A stretch of 64,000 bases of DNA from Prorocentrum cordatum (taxonomy: Eukaryota; Sar; Dinophyceae; Prorocentrales; Prorocentraceae), in contig CAUYUJ010003559.1 in the NCBI GenBank assembly GCA_963575745.1, forward strand, positions 410,423-474,422, in the 5' to 3' direction. The notes beneath the pieces were generated by a model that saw only the letters and a list, made by a program, of their open reading frames with translations, had not been told where the DNA came from and searched no databases. Of this stretch, positions 10,996 to 22,015 are shown piece after piece. How positions within the stretch are numbered: position 1 is the first letter of the stretch; the number at the start of each line of letters is the position of its first letter. The position numbers were made by a program, and so were the translations under genes.

Positions 10996-11740
10996 GGTCT
11001 CACCTGGGGGCGGTTTTCACAGAAGACGCTGCTCGGGGGGGGGGGCGGCAAGCCCGCGGAGTGTTTTGCAAGAAGCCAGAAAAGGAAATCTTACGCAAGC
11101 GACGGCGTCGAACTGTCCCGTCCAACGTCTGCTCGCAGCTCTGGCAGCCCCGCGGGCAACCCCCTCATTTCCCCAGGGCGGGCCCGTTTCAAACCCTCGC
11201 CCAGCCTGTGAAATCAATCCGTCCAATCTCGGTAAACGGCCTGCGTTTCTGGCCCCTGCTGGGGCTCTGTTGGGGCGCGACCTCGCCGACAAGTGCGATG
11301 GGGCCGTCATCCTGCCTGCGCAGCGCCGTGGGGGATTGCGCCGAAAGGCACGGGTCCTCCCCGGGGAGTTGGATGTGAAGCGGTTGCGGTTAAGCAATAA
11401 ACCCCGCCTCCGCGGCCGCAGCGGCGGCCTCTGCATCTGCAAAAATCCGCATCTGCAAGCGCTCTCCTGGGACGGTCGGCCGCCGGTACATGTACACTCC
11501 CGCGGCTGGTGGGGTGGCCAAGGCAGACAGCGCCAACCAAATCGAACATGTCGAAGTAAGCCACGCCATGGGCGAACGTCCGGTCACGCAGACAGTTGGT
11601 GTGAAAGTGGCAAGTACGAGCAAATCTTGGCATGAAGAAGCGGCTGAGGAATGGAGCCCTCTGGGCGGGCGGTCTAGCGGATTCCCTCTTTCAATCGCCC
11701 CTTTTTCCTCAGCAAGGGGGCAATGGAGCAGGGCAATGGA
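10996..11740. other. No gene recognised upstream of the transposase
   Basis: May contain an upstream exon or promoter. A minus-strand frame at 11633-11307 (start MPRFARTCHF) has mixed composition, but I cannot tie it to a family. A CCCCAGGTGAGACC donor-like sequence on the minus strand lies near 11000-11020. Confidence 0.3.
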
Positions 11741-12065
11741 GCAGGGCTGGCCCCCATCGGGGGCACTTCGGGGCCACTTTTGGGCCCCCTCTGGACCTCT
11801 TGGGGCATCTCTTGGGCAACCGTGGTCGGCGTTTTTGGGGGCCCCTTTCAAAAAACACTTGCTGGCCAGCTTTCCTGGGCCGTCCTGGGGCCGTATTGGG
11901 GCCCTCTCAGAGCCCCCATTGGGCAGGATGGGGGCCTTTTGGAGCCTCTTAGGGTCTCTCGGAGCATCTCAAACAACAAAAAAAACCTGCTGGCCAGCTT
12001 TCCTGAGCCGTCTTGGGGCCCGCTCGAAGCCCCTGGAGCCAATCCTGGGGCCCTAGTAATGCTGC
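11740..12065. repeat. GGCCCC-type interspersed repeat, opposite orientation
   Basis: A second large block of the family seen at 6.7-7.1 kb, here as TTGGGGCC(A/G)C...TCTTGGGGC. A sub-repeat, TGCTGGCCAGCTTTCCTG, occurs at about 11859 and 11988. Confidence 0.6.
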
Positions 12066-12074
12066 CTTGGGCCG

Positions 12075-13245
12075 TCTTGGGGGTTGTGCTGGGGGTTGTG
12101 CTGAGAGGTAGTGCTATGGATTGTGAGGCTGCGTGGGGGGTTGTGCTGGTGGATTGTGCTTGGGGGTTGTGCTGGGGGTTGTGCTGAGAGGTAGTGCTAG
12201 GGGTTGTGAGGCTGCGTGGGGGGTTGTGCTGGGGGGTTGTGCTTGGGGGTTGTGCTGGGGGTTGTGCTGAGAGGTAGTGCTAGGGGTTGTGAGGCTGCGT
12301 GGGGGGTTGTGCTGGGGGGTTGTGCTTGGGGGTTGTGCTGGGGGTTGTGCTGAGAGGTAGTGCTAGGGGTTGTGAGGCTGCGTGGGGGGTTGTGCTGGGG
12401 GGTTGTGCTGGGGGTTGTGCTGAGAGGTAGTGCTAGGGGTTGTGAGGCTGCTAGGGGTTGTGAGTGCTGCTGAGGGGTTGTGCTGGGGTGTTGTGCTTGG
12501 GGTTGTGCTGGGGGTTGTGCTGAGAGGTAGTGCTAGGGGTTGTGATGCTGCGCGGGGGGTTGTGCTGGGGGGTTGTGCTTGGGCGTTGTGCCGGGGGATG
12601 TGCTGAGAGGTAGTGCTAGGGGTCGTGAGGCTGCGTGGGTGGTTGTGCTGTGGGGTTGTGCTTGGGGGTTGTGCTGGGGGTTGTGCTGAGAGGTAGTGCT
12701 AGGGGTTGTGAGGCTGCGTGGGGGGTTGTGCTTGTAGTTTGTGTTTGGGGGTTGTGCCGGGGGTTGTGCTGAGAGGTAGTGCTAGTGGTTGTGATGCTGC
12801 GTGAGGGGTTGTGCTAGGGGTTGTGCTTGGGGGTTGTGCCGGGGGATGTGCTGGGAGGTAGTGCTAGGGATTGTGATGCTGCGTAGGGGGTTGTGATGGT
12901 GGGTTGTGCTTGGGGGTTGTGCTGGGAGTTGTGCTGAGAGGTAGTGCTATGGGTTGTGATGCTGCGTGGGGGAATGTGCTGGGGTGTTGTGCTTGGAGGT
13001 TGTGCTTGGGGATTGTGCTGTGGGTTGTGCTGAGAGGTAGTGCTAGGGGTTGTGAGGCTGCGTGAGGGATTGTGCTGTGGGGTTGTGCTTGGGGGTTGTG
13101 CTGGGGGTTGTGCTGAGAGGTGGTGCTAGGGGTTGTGAGGCTGCGTGGGGGGGGGTGCTGAGGGGTTGGGTTAGGGTTTGTGCTGGGGGTTGTGCTGAGA
13201 GGTAGTGCTAGGGGTTGTGAGGCTGCGTGGGGGGTTGTGCTACGG
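12075..13245. repeat. 83-bp minisatellite array
   Basis: CTGAGAGGTAGTGCTA recurs at 12101, 12184, 12267 and 12350 (83-bp spacing), then with shortened units (70 bp next) to about 13200, roughly 14 copies. Units are made of GGGGTTGTGCT sub-repeats. There are no unique spacers, so this is not a CRISPR array. Confidence 0.9.
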
Positions 13246-13336
13246 GAAAACCCCTCCCAACGCCGATTTCGGCACACCCCTCCCGCGGATCGCGGGCGCT
13301 GCAGCTGGCCCGCGTACCCTTGAGCCGAACTGCCAC

Positions 13337-13352
13337 GAGCCAAAATGGCTAC
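13337..13352 (-). other. DinoSL-like 16-mer (copy 1)
   Basis: The minus strand reads GTAGCCATTTTGGCTC, identical to 16 internal bases of the dinoflagellate spliced leader. Just downstream on the same strand (about 13313-13326) CAGTTCGGCTCAAG resembles the leader's 3' half (11 of 14), as in nested relict leaders left by repeated retroposition. Confidence 0.6.
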
Positions 13353-13523
13353 AGCAGCGGGGGGCGGAGGGGGCGGAAGCCCTACGGCCCCACGAGGGCC
13401 CCTGCAGGACAGACCCCCAGAGACCCCGAGAGGCCGCGGACACTGGACGCCGATTTCGGCACACCCCTCCCGCGGATCGCGGGAGTTGCAGCTGGCCCGC
13501 GCGCCCTTGAGCCGCCATGCCAC

Positions 13524-13539
13524 GAGCCAAAATGGCTAC
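13524..13539 (-). other. DinoSL-like 16-mer (copy 2)
   Basis: Same 16-base match in the next 187-bp unit, so the match was copied with the tandem repeat. Confidence 0.6.
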
Positions 13540-13714
13540 AGCATCGGGGGGCGGAGGGGGCGGAAGCCCTACGGCCCTACGAGGGCCCCTGCAAGACAGA
13601 CCCCCAGAGACCTCAAGAGGCCGCGGACACCCGACGCCGATTTCGGCACACCCCTCCCGCGGATCGCGGGCGCAGCAACTGGCCCGCGTACCCTTGGGCC
13701 GAGCCCCCATGTTT

Positions 13715-13905
13715 CACGGAAACCGAACCCCCAGCCACGGAAACCGAACCCCCAAAGGCCACGGAAACCAAACCCCCAGAAGCCACCGAAACCGAGCCCC
13801 CAAAAGCCACGGCCCCCCAAAAACACGGAAACAGAACCACGGAAACTACACGGAAACGGAACCACGGAAAGAAACACCACAGGCCACGGAAACAAAACCC
13901 CACAG
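13715..13905. repeat. ~27-30-bp repeats (CCACGGAAACCGAACCCCC)
   Basis: Six or seven imperfect units that translate as Glu-Thr-Glu-Pro-Pro-Lys-Ala-Thr in one frame. Either a short satellite or a remnant of a repeat-bearing exon. Confidence 0.7.
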
Positions 13906-13929
13906 AGCGGTAGCGCAGAGTAGCTTAGG

Positions 13930-14140
13930 GCGCCGATGGATTGAAATCGCGATTCAAAACGCCGCCGCGGTGGGCAAGCGGGGCGCCGATGCATTGAAAT
14001 CGCGATTCAAAACGCCGCCGCGGTGGGCAAGCGGGGGGCGCCGATGGATTGAAATCGCGATTCGAAACGCCGCCGCGATGGGCAAGCGGGGGGCGCCGAT
14101 GGATTGAAATCGCGATTCAAAACGCCGCCGCGGTGGGTAA
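13930..14140. repeat. ~55-bp tandem repeat with AATCGCGATT palindrome
   Basis: CGCCGATGGATTGAAATCGC-type units start near 13931, 13984, 14039 and 14094, four copies with 53-55-bp spacing. Each contains the AATCGCGATT palindrome. Confidence 0.88.
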
Positions 14141-14144
14141 GTTG

Positions 14145-14450
14145 GGAAGTGCGAAAAGAAGATTTAAAACTTACAATGATGTAGTCTGTGTATAAAGATG
14201 GAAATCACGATTTCATTCTTTATACTTTGGAAGACGAAGGAAGAAGTTGAAAATCGCAATTTAAATCTTTAGAAATCGTGATTCCAATCTTTTTCACTAA
14301 TGAGGTGACGCCAACTGGTGGGGTCCCTGCTGGGGACCCGTCTGGTCTCGCGAGGCATGGGAGGTCTCGTCCGAAAAGTCCCAAAGAGCCGCCGTCGAGA
14401 TACTTTCACAGCGGGGGGAGGCGGGGAGGGCGCCCGCACACTAAAAGAAG
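14145..14450. other. AT-rich spacer, no gene recognised
   Basis: AT-rich at first (GATGGAAATCACGATTTC, near-repeat of 5949), then GC-rich. No coding signal. Confidence 0.45.
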
Positions 14451-14454
14451 AGGC

Positions 14455-14600
14455 ATCGTCGTCCTCCTCCTCCTCCTCCTCCTCCTCCTCCCCCTCCTCC
14501 TCCTGCTCCTCCTGCTCCTACTCCTCCTCCTGCTCCTCCTCCTCCTGCTCCTCCTCTTCCTCCTCCTCCTCCTCCTCCTCCTCCTCCTCCTCCCTCGGAG
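14455..14600. repeat. CTC trinucleotide microsatellite
   Basis: CTC/TCC repeats with CTGCTC interruptions, followed at 14600-14735 by Ala/Gly/Arg-coding GC-rich sequence that I cannot assign. Confidence 0.9.
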
Positions 14601-14734
14601 CCGCCTCGTGCTCCGCGCCCGCGGCGGGCGCCTGCGCCAGCGGCGGCGGGCTCGGCCGCCCCGACCTCTGAGCAAGCTGGTGGCGGTACCGCTGCGCGGC
14701 GACGCCCTCGTACAACCTGACGGGCGGAAACGGC

Positions 14735-15170
14735 AGACGACGACGGACGCTCCACGACGACGACGGATGCTCCACGCTTAGACGGACGACGACAAATGAC
14801 GACGACGACGACGACGCTGACGACGACAACGACGCCGGACGAGGATGAGGACGACGACGACGGCGAACGACAACGACGACGACGACGGCGACGGCGACGA
14901 ATGACGACGACGAAGGACGCCAGACGACGCTCAAGGACGGACGACGACAAACGACGACGACAAACGACCGACGACGCCGGACGACAGACGACGGAGGACG
15001 ACGACGACGACGGACGACGACGAAGAAGATGGATAACGACGAGGGACGACGACGGACGACGACGGTCGTCGACTTCGACGGACGACGACGGACGACGCCG
15101 ACGGACGACGGACGACGACGACGGACGCCGTCCGTCGTCCGTCGACTCTGTCTTCGTCGTCCGTCGTCCG

Positions 15171-15214
<44 letters not shown>

Positions 15215-18200
15215 CGTCGTAGTCGTCGTTGTCGTCGTTGTCGTCGTTGTCGTCGGCCGTCGTCGTCCATCGTCGCCATCGTCGTCGTCCTCGTCGTCCG
15301 TCGTCGTCCGTTGTCCGGCGTCGTCGGGCGTCCGCCAACGTCGACGTCGTCGTAATCGACGTCGTCGTCATCGTCGTGGTCGTCCGTCGCTGCCGTCGTC
15401 GTCGTCGTCCATCATCGTAGTCCGCCGTCTTAGTCGTCGTCCTGCGTCGACGTCTGGCGTCGTTGTCTGGCGTCGTCATCGGGCGTCGACGACCGTCGTC
15501 GTCCTTCGTCCATCGATTGGTGTCCGCCGTCGTCGTCGTCGTCGTCGTGGACGTCGTCGTTCGTCGTCGTCATTCGTCGTCCGTCGTCGTCGTCCGTCGT
15601 AGTCGGGCGGCGTCCGTCGTCGCCTGTCGTCGTCCATCGTTGTCGTCCTCCGACGTCGTCGTCGTCCATCATCGTCGTTAGTCCTCGTCCGTGGCCCGTC
15701 GTCGTCTGGCGTCCTCGTCGTCGTGGTCGTCGTCATCGCCATTGTCCTCCGTCGTCCGTCGTCCGTCATGGTCGTCCGTCGTCAAGCGCCGTCTGGCGTC
15801 CCTCGCCGTCGTCGTCGTCGTCGGCGTCCCCATCTTCGTCCCACATCGTCGTCGTCGTCGTCGTCCGTCGTTCGTCGTCGTCGTCCGTCGTCTTCCGGCG
15901 GGCGGGGACTGCCGACGACGACGGACGCTCGACGACGCCAGACGACGCCGGACTGCTTAGAAGGAACACGACAAACGACGACGACGACGCCAGACGACTT
16001 AGACGGACGACGACAACGACGCCAGACGAGGACGACGACCACGACGATCGACGACGACGACGATCGACGGCGACGACGACGACGGACGCCAGACGACGCC
16101 AGGCGACGGACGACGACGAACGACACGAACGACGACGAGACCCGACGGACGACGCAGGACGACGACGAAGGAGGACGACGACGACGACGACGAACGAAGA
16201 CGAAGGAGGATGTCGACGACAACGGACGACGACGGACGACGGTCCGTCGTCGTCCGTCGTCCGTCGTCGTCGGGCGTCCGCCGACGACGTCGTCGTCGTC
16301 ATCGTCGTCGTCTTCGTCGTCGTAATCTTCGTCGTCGTCGTGGTCGTCCTCCGTCGCTGCCGTCGTCGTCGTCGTCCGTGGTCGTAGTCCGTCGTCTTCG
16401 TCGTCCCGCGTCGTCGTCCAGCGACAATGGACGACGCTGGACGACTTAGACGAACGACGACAGATGACGACGACAACGACGACGACGACAACGATGTCGG
16501 ACGAGAACGATGACGACGACGAACGACGACGACGACGGACGCGGGACGACGGACGACGACGAACGACGAGGACAGACGACGGACGACGCCGGACGACGAC
16601 AAAGGAGGACGACGACGACGACGACGACGAAGACGACGGACGACGACGGACGACGACGACGACGGACGACGACGGAAGATGACGATGGACGACGGACGGA
16701 AGTCGTCGTGTGTCGTCCGTCGTCCGTCGACTCTTTCGTTGTCGTAGTCGTCAGTCGTCGCGGTCATCGTGGTCGTGTTCCGTCGTCGTCGTCAGTCGTC
16801 GTCGTCGTCGTCGTCGTTGTCGTCGTCGTCTGTCGTCGTCCTTCGTCGGGCGCCCTCGGGAGTCCGCCGTCGTCGTCGTCGTCGTCGTCGTCGTCTTCGT
16901 CGTCGTCATTGTCGTCGACGGAGTCGTCCGTCGCTGCCGCCGTCGTCGTCGTCCCTCATCGTAGTCCATCGTCGTCGTCGTTGTGCTGCGTTGTCGTCCA
17001 GCGTCGTTGTCTGGCTTCGTCATCTGTCGTCGACGTCTGTCGTCCGTCGTCGTCTGTCGTCTGTCGTCGTCCGTCGATTGGTGTCCGCCGTCGTCGTCGT
17101 CGTCATCGTGATCGTTCGTCGCCCGTTGTCGTCGTCGTCCGCCGTCGTCGGGCGACGTCCGTCGTCGTCTGTCGTCGTCCATTCTTGTCGTCCTCCGACG
17201 TCGTCGTCGTCCGATATCGTCATTTGCCATTGTCCGTGGCACATCGTCGTCTGGCGTCCGTCGTCGTCGTGGTCGTCGTCGTCATCGACCTCCGTCGTCC
17301 GTCGTCTGTCGTCGTTGTTCGTCGTCCGTCGCCAGTCTGGCGTCCGTCCTCGTCCGGCGCCGTCTGGCGTCCGTCGTCGTCAACAACGTCGTCGTCGTCG
17401 AACCCGTCTTCGTTCGGCATCGTCGTCGTCATCGTCGTCGTCGTCGTCGCCGTCGTCTTCCTCCGTCGTCCGTCGTGGTCGTTCGTCGTCGTCTGGCGGC
17501 TTCCGACGTCATGCGTCCGTCGTCCGTCGTCGTCGCTGTCGTCGTCGTCGTCCGTCGTTGTCCGTCGTCGTGGCCCAGCGTCGTCCGTTTTCCGTCGTCG
17601 TCGACGTTCGTCGTCGTCCGTCGTCCGGCGTCGTCCAGCGTCCGTCGTCGTCGTCATTGTTAATGTCGTCGTCTTCGTCGTCGTCGTCGTCGTCGTCGAC
17701 TACGTCGGGCGTCGTACTTGCTGTCGTCAGTCGTCGTCGTGGTCGTCGTCCGTTGTTCGTTGCCATCGTTGTCGTCGTCGTCCGTCGTCGTTGTCCTCCT
17801 TCGTCGTCGTCGTCCATCGTCGTCGTCGTCGTCATCGTCGTCGTCGTCCGGTGTCCTCCATGGTCGTCGTCCATCGTCCGTCGACGCTGTCCGTCGACGT
17901 CGTCGTCGTCCGTTGTCGTCGGTCGTCACGCGCTCGCGTCGTCGTCGTCATCGATGTCGTCGTTGTCGTCGTCCGTCGTCGTCGTCGTCGTCTGTCGTGG
18001 TCGTCGTCATCCGTCGTCGTCGTCGTCGCCCTCGTCCGTCGTCCGTCGTCCGTTGACCTCGTCAGTCTCCGTCGTCCGTTCTCGTCCGTCGTCGTCCGCC
18101 GTCGTCCGTCGTCCGTGGTCATCGTGCGTCGGGAGTTGTCGTCGTCGTCGTCCATCGTCGTCGTCGTGTTCGTCGCCGTCGTCGTCCGTCGTCAGTCGCT

Positions 18201-19430
18201 GTCGTCCGGCGTCGTCCGTCGCCCGTCGTGCGTCGTCCGTCGACGTCATCGTCGTCTGTCGTCTGTCGTCGTCGTCCGTCGTTGTCGGTCGTCGACCGTC
18301 CTGTGTCCTGTCGACGTCGTCGACGTCGTGCGTCGTCGCCGTTGTCGTCATCCGTCGTTGTCGTCGTCCGCCGTCCGTGGTCTTCTGGCGTCCGTCGTCG
18401 TCGTCCTCGTCGTACGTCGTCCGTTGTCTGTCGTTGTCGTCATCCGTCGTCGTCGTCGTCGTCGTTGTGGTCCGACCTCACCGTCGTTGCCACCGTCCGT
18501 CGTCCGTCGTCTGTCGTCCGTCGTCCGTCGTCCGTCATCGTCGTCGTCGTCATCGTCGTCATCGTCCGATGTCGTCTGTTAACAAAGTCGTCGTCGCCGT
18601 GCGTCGTCGTCGTCGTCATCCGTCGTCGTCGTCGTCCTCGTCCTCGTCAACATCGTCCGTCGTCGTCGTCGTCGTCGTCGTCGGTCGTCATCGTCCCTCA
18701 TCGTCATCCGCCGTCCGTCGTCCGTCATTCGTCGTCGTTGTCCTCGCCGTCGTCTGTCGTACGTCGTCCATCGTCCGTTGTCGTCGTCTGTCGTCGTCAT
18801 CCGTCGCCCTCGTCCGTCTCCGTCGACCGTCGTCCGTCGTCCATCGTCCGTCGTCGTCGCCGTCGTCCGTCGACCGTGGTCCGTCGTCCTACGTCCGTCG
18901 TCGGTCGTTCGTCGTCCAGCGTCGTAGTCGTCGTCGTCGTTGTTGACAGTCGTCCGTCGTCCGCCGTAGTCCGTCGTCCGTCGCCCGACGTCGTCGTCCG
19001 TCGTCGTCGTCCGTCGTCAATCGTCGTCATCCGTCGTCCATCGTCCTTCGTCCGTCGTCGTGGTCGTCGTCTTTTCGTCGTCTGTCGTCCGTCCTTCGTC
19101 GTCCGTTGTCCATCGTCCGTCGTCTTCGTCGTCTTCGTCGTCTTCGTCGCCCGTCGTCCGTCGTCAATCGTCCGTCGTCGTCGTCGGTCGTCGGTCGTCG
19201 TCCGTCGTCCGTCGTCCGTGGTCGTCCGTCGCTCGTCGTCGTTGTCGTCGTCCGTCGTCCGTCGTCGTCGTCCATCGACGATGTGGTCGTCGACCGTTGT
19301 CGTCCGTCATCGTCCGTCGACGTTGTTATCGTCGTCCGTTGTTCGTCGTCGTCCGTCGTTGTCCGAACCCGCCGTCGTCGTCGTCGTGAGTCGTCGTCGC
19401 CGTCGTCGTGAGTCGTCGTCGCCCACCGCC
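14735..19430. repeat. 4.7-kb GAC/GTC satellite in alternating orientation
   Basis: Almost pure trinucleotide with GGAC/GTCC interruptions. Orientation on the plus strand: GAC about 14735-15128, GTC to 15905, GAC to 16240, GTC to 16420, GAC to 16695, GTC to 19430. Junctions are palindromic, for example GACGGACGCCGTCCGTC at about 15121. Arg/Ser/Val/Asp/Thr open frames up to 800 codons are artefacts. Confidence 0.95.
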
Positions 19431-19439
19431 CGTCGCTGG

Positions 19440-19624
19440 AGCGGCCTCCGCCTTGCGGTGGCATCCCCGCCGCAGCAGGCGCCGTCGAGGTCGAGGGAGT
19501 CGTCGTTCACAAAGACGCGGAAGTTGCCTTCAGAGCGTATCGGGAAGGCATCCTCGGCGTTCTCGTGTCTTCTTCGCCGTCCCTTATCCTCCACCCTCCA
19601 CCACATCCTCCCTCCCCCTTTCAC
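19440..19624 (-). CDS. Possible short exon, unknown
   Basis: Between two satellites lies about 180 bp of ordinary sequence. The minus strand reads FPIRSEGNFRVFVNDDSLDL, a balanced composition unlike its surroundings. It may be an exon or a fragment. No start, end or family could be assigned. Confidence 0.2.
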
Positions 19625-19689
19625 TCTATCATCGTCACTACCATCTTCATCGTCCCCCTCATTCTCGCCCTCATCCGCATCATGTGCAT

Positions 19690-19847
19690 CGTCCCATATC
19701 CATCGTCCTCATCCTGATCTTCAATCCGCATACGCCTTCTCTCCTCATCACGATCGGCAACATCAGATTCATCATCATCCTAGCCATCATCATAATCATC
19801 ATCAGCAGCATCATCAGCATCTTCGTCAGCAGCAGCAGCAACATCGC

Positions 19848-19916
<69 letters not shown>

Positions 19917-20336
19917 AAGCATCATCATCAACAGCAGCATCAACATCGTCATCGGCATCATCATCATCATCATCAACATCATCATGATCGCCGCCATCGC
20001 CATCGTCATCGTCATCAGTATCACCATCATCATGATCATCGTCATCATCACCATTATCATCATCAGCATAATCAGCATACTCATCGTCATCATCATCATC
20101 GTCAACATCACCTCAATCACCTCAACCACACCACCACCATCAGCATCAATGAAACCATCCTCAGCATTATCGACGGCAACATCACCATCATCATCAACAA
20201 CAACATCATGACAGTCCTCATCATCCTCGCCGACATCATCATCATCATCAACGTCGACATTATTGGCCTCATCATGCGTGTGATCATTAGCATCAGCATC
20301 AACATTGACGTCATCGCCACCATCACCATCGTCCTG

Positions 20337-20379
<43 letters not shown>

Positions 20380-20627
20380 GCAGCAGCATCGTCATCATCA
20401 TCAGCATCGTCATCCATCGTCAGCATCGTCACCTTCGTCAGCGTCATCGTCACCGTCGTCAACGGAATCATTATCAGCAACATCATCATGATCATCATCG
20501 CCGTGACCATCAACATCATCACCATCATCGACGCCATCATCATCAGCATCATCATCATCGTCATCGTGATCGTCATCGCCATCGCCATCGTCATCATCAT
20601 CGTCATCAGTGTCGTCATCATCGTCAC

Positions 20628-20661
<34 letters not shown>

Positions 20662-20850
20662 GACATCGATATCGACATTATCACAATTTTTCACAATCAG
20701 ACAATCAACTAATCAATAGATCCGCAACATCATCATCAGCAGCAGCAGCTGCATCATCACCTCAACCACTACCAACAACATCATCATCATCACGATCATC
20801 GTCCTCCTCATCCTCCTCATAATCATCAGCAGCATGACCATCTCAACCAT
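19690..20850. repeat. ATC trinucleotide microsatellite
   Basis: CATCAT-type repeats with CAGCAG, GTC and ACC interruptions. Long His- or Ile-rich open frames are artefacts. Confidence 0.95.
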
Positions 20851-21610
20851 CATCACCATTAACTTACGCGTAATCAACATCATCAATATCACGATGCACA
20901 TCGGCAACATCATCATTACCACCCACATGTCCATAACCATGATCGTGATCATCATGACAAACTGTCCGCGGTGTCCGCAACAGAGCTCTGCAACCGGGAG
21001 CGGGGGAGGAGCAAGGCAGCAGCAAGAGAGGAACTGGCGGCGACACTCCAACATGCACACGCCTACCTGGAAACATCGTGTCAGATCCTCCTCCCCCTTC
21101 TCCTTCCATCATACCACCCCTGCTCCCTCTGTTGGCGAAACTCGGCAGCGAAATCTTCGGGGCGTTCCCTCTGGTCAGGTGATTGCGTCACCTGATTACA
21201 CTTGAATCCACCCTCCGTCCTCCTTCCTCATCCTCCGTCTCCGTCCTCCTTCCTCATCCTCCGTCCTCCGTCCACCGTCTCCGTCCTCCTCCTCCTCCCT
21301 CCTGGGGAGACAAAAAAGTGACGATACCGCCGCTCCTCGGACATCTCACAGTGCAGTCTGCCCCGAACTTCGAAGATAATGTAGCCGTGGCGATGAAAAC
21401 TCTCCAAGACGAGCAGCGGTATCGGTATCTCTGATATCCTCTAGCCTCCTCCCTCCTCCCTCCCTCGCTCCGTCTTTCCTCATCCACTCACTCGACAAAC
21501 AAAACACATACTCATGATTTCTTGGAGCTCCGAGCGGAGCTCCGAGAATCTATGTTCCTGCCAAAGGCTGTTCTTCGATACTCCTCCCGCCCCAGTGAAG
21601 GAACAAAAAA
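20851..21610. other. No gene recognised
   Basis: Mixed sequence with a TCCTCCGTC patch (about 21205-21300) and a short palindrome, GGAGCTCCGAGCGGAGCTCC, at about 21524-21543. Confidence 0.4.
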
Positions 21611-21617
21611 CGGCATA

Positions 21618-21742
21618 AACATAAACTTTCGAAGGTCCGCGCGGATTTCTTAGATCTGCGAAAGGGGCGGCGCCAGAGGCGCCGCTAAAGGGGGCCACAG
21701 CGCGGATCCGAGAATCCACGCGGAACGCCGAAAGTTTATGTT
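21618..21742. mobile_element. 125-bp foldback (MITE-like) element
   Basis: Perfect 14-bp terminal inverted repeats: AACATAAACTTTCG (21618-21631) and its reverse complement (21729-21742). Pairing continues imperfectly for about 35 bp inward, and the centre holds another palindrome, GGCGGCGCCAGAGGCGCCGC. It has no coding capacity. Target duplication not evident. Confidence 0.7.
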
Positions 21743-21874
21743 GGCCTTCTTTGTCTTCTCCGAAATGCTCCCCTTGCCCCAGGTTTCGTGAGCGCCCTGG
21801 CCCCGCCGTTCCCGCCCAGCAGCATGGACTGGATTTCGGGCTCCCTCCAGGCGTCCAGCTCCAGGCTCCGGACC

Positions 21875-22015
21875 TGAGGGGGAGGAGGAGGAGGGGGAGG
21901 GGGAGGAGGAGGACGAGAAATGAGTGGGAGGACGAAAAGAGGAGGAGGAGGAGGAGGAGGAGGAGGAGGAGGAGGAGGAGGAGGAGGAGGAGGAGGAGGA
22001 GGAGGAGGAGGATTT
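21875..22015. repeat. GGA trinucleotide microsatellite
   Basis: GAGGAGGAGG runs, nearly pure at 21938-22015. Confidence 0.92.

Larger units (their letters stand above)
13253..13720. repeat. 187-bp tandem repeat containing a spliced-leader-like core
   Basis: CGCCGATTTCGGCACACCCC starts at 13261, 13448 and 13635, an exact 187-bp period. Two of the units contain GAGCCAAAATGGCTAC, the reverse complement of the DinoSL core. The third unit has diverged at that position. Confidence 0.85.

Noticed and set aside
12075-13245. Regular direct repeats that could suggest a CRISPR array
   Set aside because: Units abut without unique spacers, and the context is eukaryotic. It is a minisatellite; the same holds for 54005-55040.
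16510-20822. Open frames of 690-864 codons across GTC and ATC repeats
   Set aside because: Pure trinucleotide artefacts (Arg/Ser/Val, His, Ile or Asp runs).
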